DNA of 64,000 nt from the NCBI GenBank assembly GCA_951812925.1, contig OX638368.1, forward strand, positions 127,185,309-127,249,308. Direction: 5' to 3'. Each line of letters starts with the position of its first letter. The stretch's first letter is position 1. The notes beneath the pieces are model-generated. The model did not search any database, was not told where the DNA came from, and was given only the letters and a program-made list of their open reading frames with translations. This document shows, piece after piece, positions 59,684-64,000 of this stretch. This stretch comes from Calliopum simillimum (lineage: Eukaryota > Arthropoda > Insecta > Diptera > Lauxaniidae). The position numbers and the translations under genes are program-made.

Positions 59684-61769
59684 TATGGGTGATTCTCAGA
59701 TAACTGTACTTTTTGTATCCTCTGGCGATTTCGCCTATACAGTATGCTTTTTTTCACAAAAAATTACGCTATAAGTTAGAAACTATGTTTTTCTAATAGA
59801 GCGGATCAATTTTACTACCAAATAATTATTGGTCTACTGTGAAAGTTTGCAAATATACCCCAAACGTCACAAACGTGGCATGTCCTACCCCTACTTTTTA
59901 AACACAAAACGATGGAAAACGACCAAAAAACGGAAATGGAACAGAAAACAAGTTACTACACATATTAAGTAAATACTTAAGGCTACAATATTCTGGGCTC
60001 ATCTGCAGTTTTAAATAATTTTTAGAGGGCACAATTTCGAATTGAAAACTGTCCCCTAGTTTTGGAAAAAAAAATTTCTTGAAAGCATTATGCTACTACT
60101 GCATGGTACTACTGTTTCAGTCAATAGATTGCGATACATATGCATTAATTCTGATCACTATCTATCAACCAAAGGTCATCATGTCCAGACGCGTCCAAAA
60201 AGAAATCTGTTTGCGTTTTATAGGGCAGTTTATAAACAAAAACAGTTTTTTTTTTTTAAATTATGGTCATAAACGTGGCACTGGGCACTCCCAGGTATTT
60301 TATGCATGAAACAATTTGTTTGTAGGATTTGCATACATAACCCCAAATTCTTTCGGAAAAATCTTGAACTCAAAAGCGTGCTTTACAATGAGCGATAAAC
60401 TACAAAAATGTCACAAACGTGGCGCATCAAAAATGTCACAAACGTGACACTTTTCATCAGTATGCAAAAAACATATTTCGATATAAAGTTTGAGTATACA
60501 GATGTTAAGTTGAAGGCTATTAATTATGTTTTTAATACAAAAATTTTTCTACACCATCAGAATCCTGAGTTATCCTTGCTCAAAAGTGAAAAAATCACTG
60601 TTTTGACATCTACTTAAAGCTATAGAAAAAAAAACAACAACAAGTAAAATAAATTTTTGTCAATGGATTCAGACAGCCAAATTTATTGTCAACAAGACGT
60701 AATTTACCGTTTTTCAATTGGATTCCCAACTTCCGAGTTATAAGCGTTTATAGTAAGGATATCTTTCGATAACATACAAAGGATTTTTCGAGACCGAAAA
60801 GTTACAAAAAATCAAGTTTTATTATTTTTATCAATAACATACATATTTAATTACAAAAATTTCGTGACCGTGCAGACCATAATCGCATGAAAAAATGACA
60901 GTTCTATGCTAGATTTAGTGAATGACCCTACTAAACTATTGCTTTGCAAATTAACAGAATCAAAATTTCATCTGTTCATTCACTAAATCTACAATAGAGC
61001 CTTATTTTTTCATCCGCTTTTAGTCTACAAGGGCCTAAAATTTTCGTGATAAAATATATTTTTGATAAAAGTAATAAAACTTACCATTTTTGTTAATTTT
61101 TCGGTCCAGAAAATCCTTTGTGTGTTATTGCGGGGTATCCTTTTTTTAAAGGCTTATAACTCGGAAACTGGGAATCCAATTGAAAAACGGTAAATTATGT
61201 CTAGTTGATAATAAATTCGGCTGTGTGAATCCATTGACAAAAATTAATTTTACTGGTTGCTGTTTTTGTTAAGTAGATGTCAAAACTGTGATTTTTTCAC
61301 TTTTGAGCAAGGATAATTAAAGATACTGATGTAATAGAAAAAAATCAAGACCAGATTCGTAATTAGGAGATCCTAATCCACCATAAACGGCTGTAAAAAC
61401 AGAGGACAGGAAACCATAGTTGATCTTTAGGCCAGTAGGGTATAAAAAAATGGACAACTGGAGACATGACACTGTTGCAAAATTAGTCTTGAAGTGTAAA
61501 TTTGTCATTATATGCAATATATCTCTCATCAAAACGCTTCAAAACCATAATTTTATCATACTGTGGCTAAAATGTCACAAACGTGGCAGCAAATTTTCTT
61601 AATTTCGACCTCAAAGCCGTAAATTGACACTTGTAGTCGATCTACTTAAAAGGTGAGTTTTAAGAGTGTGTTTACACAAGATAGCATGAAGAAACTTGCA
61701 AAAATCCAAAAAAATTATCTGCCAATTTTACAACTCGAAAAAGCACAGTTATCTAAGAATTACCCATAT
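59684..61769 (-). mobile_element. 2.1 kb inverted-repeat element, motif-array family, copy B
   Basis: Reverse-oriented copy of 17745-19843 over its whole length, with the same ends (ATATGGGTGATTCT / its complement with one change). The motif, here read as GTCACAAACGTGGC, lies at 59867, 60266 (one mismatch), 60410, 60435 (one mismatch) and 61574. It lacks one of the two tandem motifs that copy A has near its left end. The central palindrome spans about 60548-61337. No coding frame is conserved between the copies. Confidence 0.85.
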
Positions 61770-62059
61770 GTTTGTTGCAGCGACCGCAGTAACAACAATA
61801 ACAAGAGCACTAACAATAATGGACGTAGTTATGTACATAGAATGACGCCAACAAAGCAATAAAAATGTCAGGAATCGGTTGTTGAAACGATTTTAATGGC
61901 AAGAATTTTGATCAAAATTTATGAAATAAAATTTTTGAATAAAGATGAAATGAAAAAAAATTTGAATTATATTGTATAAAATTTCGGTTTTATTTCGACA
62001 GCGGAGTCCAATCTACTTCTAATGAGACCGTCAAACTTAAGCTATACATTATAAATTTT
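61770..62059. other. Short spacer
   Basis: CAA-rich start, no gene seen. Confidence 0.4.
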
Positions 62060-62600
62060 CTTCGACTTCGCCAAAAACTTCAGTATTTGACGCAAAACTA
62101 CACAACCGATTTACATAATTTTTTGATTTGGTTTTGGTGGTGAGACGCCATTAAGAGGGACGGGTGTTGCACTTCCCATTCGAAAAAAACACAAAAAATG
62201 CTATATCATTGCAGTTATACAAGCTATGATGATAAAAGTAAGTGAACTTATGGTTAATGCATCTGTCATCAACCATGCAAAATTTGAAGGGGATTGAACG
62301 AGGGGATGCTGCACCCCTGATATGAAAAAAATACGCAAAATGCTATATCAGTGTTTCTATATCAGATATCATTATGAAACTTGGTACATGGATGTTTATT
62401 GCGTCTACTATTCAGCACGCAAATCTTAAGGGGGATTGAACGAAAGGGATTTGCACCCCCGTACAGTAAAAATACTCAAAATGCTATATTTCTACGCCTA
62501 TAGTAGCTATCATTATAATAATTGGTACATAAATATATATTCTATTCATCTTGAAAAACCTGAGGGGTTGGAAGAGAAGGACGACGGAGATTGATGGGAC
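62060..62600 (+). repeat. Tandem repeat, about 141 bp period, three units
   Basis: aatgctatat begins units at 62198, 62339 and 62480. Each unit also carries 'gggattgaacga' and a CACCCC box. Diverged and non-coding. Confidence 0.75.
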
Positions 62601-62973
62601 TTAGAACATATGTTAGCTCATCCAGTTTAGTTTTTTTCTTTTAACTACACAACCTTGCTACTTTTAAGTTTTCTGATTGAAACAGATTGTGCAACAATCA
62701 AAGATGAATATCATAGGCCATTTATCCCAGAGAGATCAAAAATCCTAACATTGAATTATATCAAAACTTAAAAAAAAAGATTATATTTGGCATGTTCCAT
62801 AATGATACTCGTATTAAATAAACCAATTTTGTTGATTATTTTTTCAAGTAATTATTATTTTAAATATATGTATGTGACATTAATCATAACAATATTTACA
62901 ATTTCATATAGTCCTAAGTATATGAATTTTTCTATAGTATTAATTCGATCACTCTAATACTATTCCTTGCAGC
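62601..62973. other. 3' flank of the secreted-protein gene
   Basis: On the minus strand this follows the stop codon. No canonical AATAAA was found, so the polyadenylation site is not placed. Confidence 0.5.
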
Positions 62974-63368
62974 TTAACGTGCAATGGCAACGTTACCAAC
63001 AGCAATGTTACCAACGTTAGAAACACTTCCACCAGCAGGAAGTCCACTCAGTAGAGTTGTGAGAGTCTGCAAAGTTAAACACATGTCAACTAAAACCAAA
63101 TCAAATTTTAAAATAATCAATTGTACGTTACCTGTTTGACTAAATCCAATAATGTCTGAAGCAATACTACCAATGATAGCTTATCTGTCACGTTTGTTAA
63201 GTCTTTAATCGGGAGATTATCAAGAAGTGAATTTACCACTGGAACATTTTTGGTAACATCAGTGACAGGCTTAAGAATTCCACCAACTAAGGGCAAATTT
63301 GATAGAAGATCAGCAGCTTGGGCAGTGGTAGCCAGAATAGCGAAAACTAAAGCAACTGTGAATTTCAT
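62974..63368 (-). CDS. Small secreted protein, two exons, 109 residues
   Basis: Exon 1 is 63368-63132 (79 codons) and exon 2 is 63066-62974 (30 codons plus TAA). They are joined across a 65 bp intron (63067-63131) with GTAACG donor and TTTGCAG acceptor, phase 0. Without splicing the frame stops after four more codons, VTYN. A signal peptide is clear: basic start, a hydrophobic run, and likely cleavage after AQA at residue 18. The mature part has no cysteine, one N-glycosylation sequon (Asn59-Val-Thr) and three LLxxLP repeats (residues 21-26, 48-53 and 84-89). The tail is Gly/Val/Asn-rich with alternating NV/VG. No family or function recognised; a cuticular, salivary, seminal or haemolymph peptide are all possible. 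The start is the only ATG that gives the signal peptide and lies 73 bp after the likely transcription start. Confidence 0.85.
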
Positions 63369-63440
63369 GTTTTTAGTTTTAATATTTTTATTAATTTTGA
63401 ATAGAAATTGATGTTAACACTTTTGAGTTTGGATTTTGAT

Positions 63441-63473
63441 TGATATTTGTGCCAAAACGTTCTGGTACTTATA
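63441..63473 (-). promoter_or_regulatory. TATA box and initiator of the secreted-protein gene
   Basis: On the minus strand TATAAGTA occupies 63473-63466, and an ATCAATC initiator-like site has its A at 63441, 32 bp downstream. That spacing is standard for insect TATA promoters. It leaves a 5' untranslated region of about 72 bp before the ATG at 63368. Confidence 0.7.
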
Positions 63474-63479
63474 CCCGAA

Positions 63480-64000
63480 AATTCTTTTGTATGAATTCGG
63501 TTTTGATTCAATACAGAGGGACCAATTGTGTAAATATTTTTATGCAAAATTTTGATTATTTTATTGACATTATCTAATTTTCCCACTGCTTTTTTGTTTT
63601 TATGTATAAAAAGTTTATTTGAGTACTATAGTAAATAACGTATTATTTTCGTGAAAACAAATAACTGTTGAATATTTCACCGTTTACATTTTGAATGCTT
63701 AATTGTTTTAATTTCTTTTATAATTTCTTTTTTTTCTGATTGCGGTTATTAAGACTTAAAGAACAACGTATTTAAGTTATTAGACGTCATGTATAGATTT
63801 ATTGACTTGTTTATGGGTTTTTACCAACCATATTAAACTTATCTGTGATGATTTTTAAGGAAATAAATAAGAAGCTGCTTCGATTAAAACAAATTAAAAT
63901 GGAAGAGTTCGATACCATACAGTGTGTTACACTTTTTTAATGATATAACTTATAATGGTATGTGCTCTAGAGAAACTTATGAGCTGATTTCATCGGTTTG
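63480..64000. other. Upstream region of the secreted-protein gene
   Basis: AT-rich, with no further exon or recognisable regulatory cluster. The gene's upstream neighbour is outside the window. Confidence 0.45.

Overview
The window looks like about 64 kb of AT-rich, gene-poor chromosome from a higher fly (brachyceran dipteran). A tephritid fruit fly is my best guess. The basis is the mixture of mariner, piggyBac-like, jockey/R1-like and RTE-like elements, the abundant CACGCCCAC-type dispersed repeats, CAA/GTT-rich intergenic DNA, and a short (65 bp) fly-type intron. The species assignment is inference.

Only one convincing host gene is present, at the right edge: a two-exon gene on the minus strand (62974-63368) for a 109-residue secreted, cysteine-free protein with three LLxxLP repeats, preceded by a TATA box and an initiator-like site. 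Everything else that reads as protein is transposon-derived and broken. This comprises a mariner transposase with two nonsense codons (6953-8229), an RTE/CR1-related reverse transcriptase in three truncated copies (12206-13055 plus strand, 27492-28480 minus strand, and a 72 bp tail at 39280-39351), a jockey-type LINE end (23125-23562), a piggyBac-like transposase (24440-25860), a second mariner remnant (28496-29180) and an R1-like LINE end (48090-48470).

The rest is dominated by non-coding inverted-repeat elements and satellites. Two copies of one 2.1 kb element lie in opposite orientation 42 kb apart (17745-19843 and 59684-61769). They carry five or six copies of a 14 bp motif, GCCACGTTTGTGAC, all pointing the same way. 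Three other unrelated elements share this design of short terminal inverted repeats plus an internal array of one short motif: 20201-21918, 44468-45389 and 46363-47204. A nearly perfect 2.0 kb palindrome occupies 48716-50742. Smaller hairpins/MITEs lie at 1877-2617, 15289-15683, 16261-16512, 31628-31769, 35959-36209, 38192-38500 and 57859-58113.

Tandem arrays include a perfect (GAAAT) array of about 172 units (52117-52979), a (TTTTC) array of about 71 units (47423-47820), a 36 bp minisatellite built on the palindrome GATGCGCATC (42040-42790), and several 120-430 bp tandem repeats. A few tRNA-derived SINE-like heads are present. No CRISPR array, rRNA gene, intact tRNA gene or prokaryotic operon structure was seen. 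The most original material is the set of motif-array inverted-repeat elements, probably non-autonomous DNA transposons whose transposase sources are not in this window.
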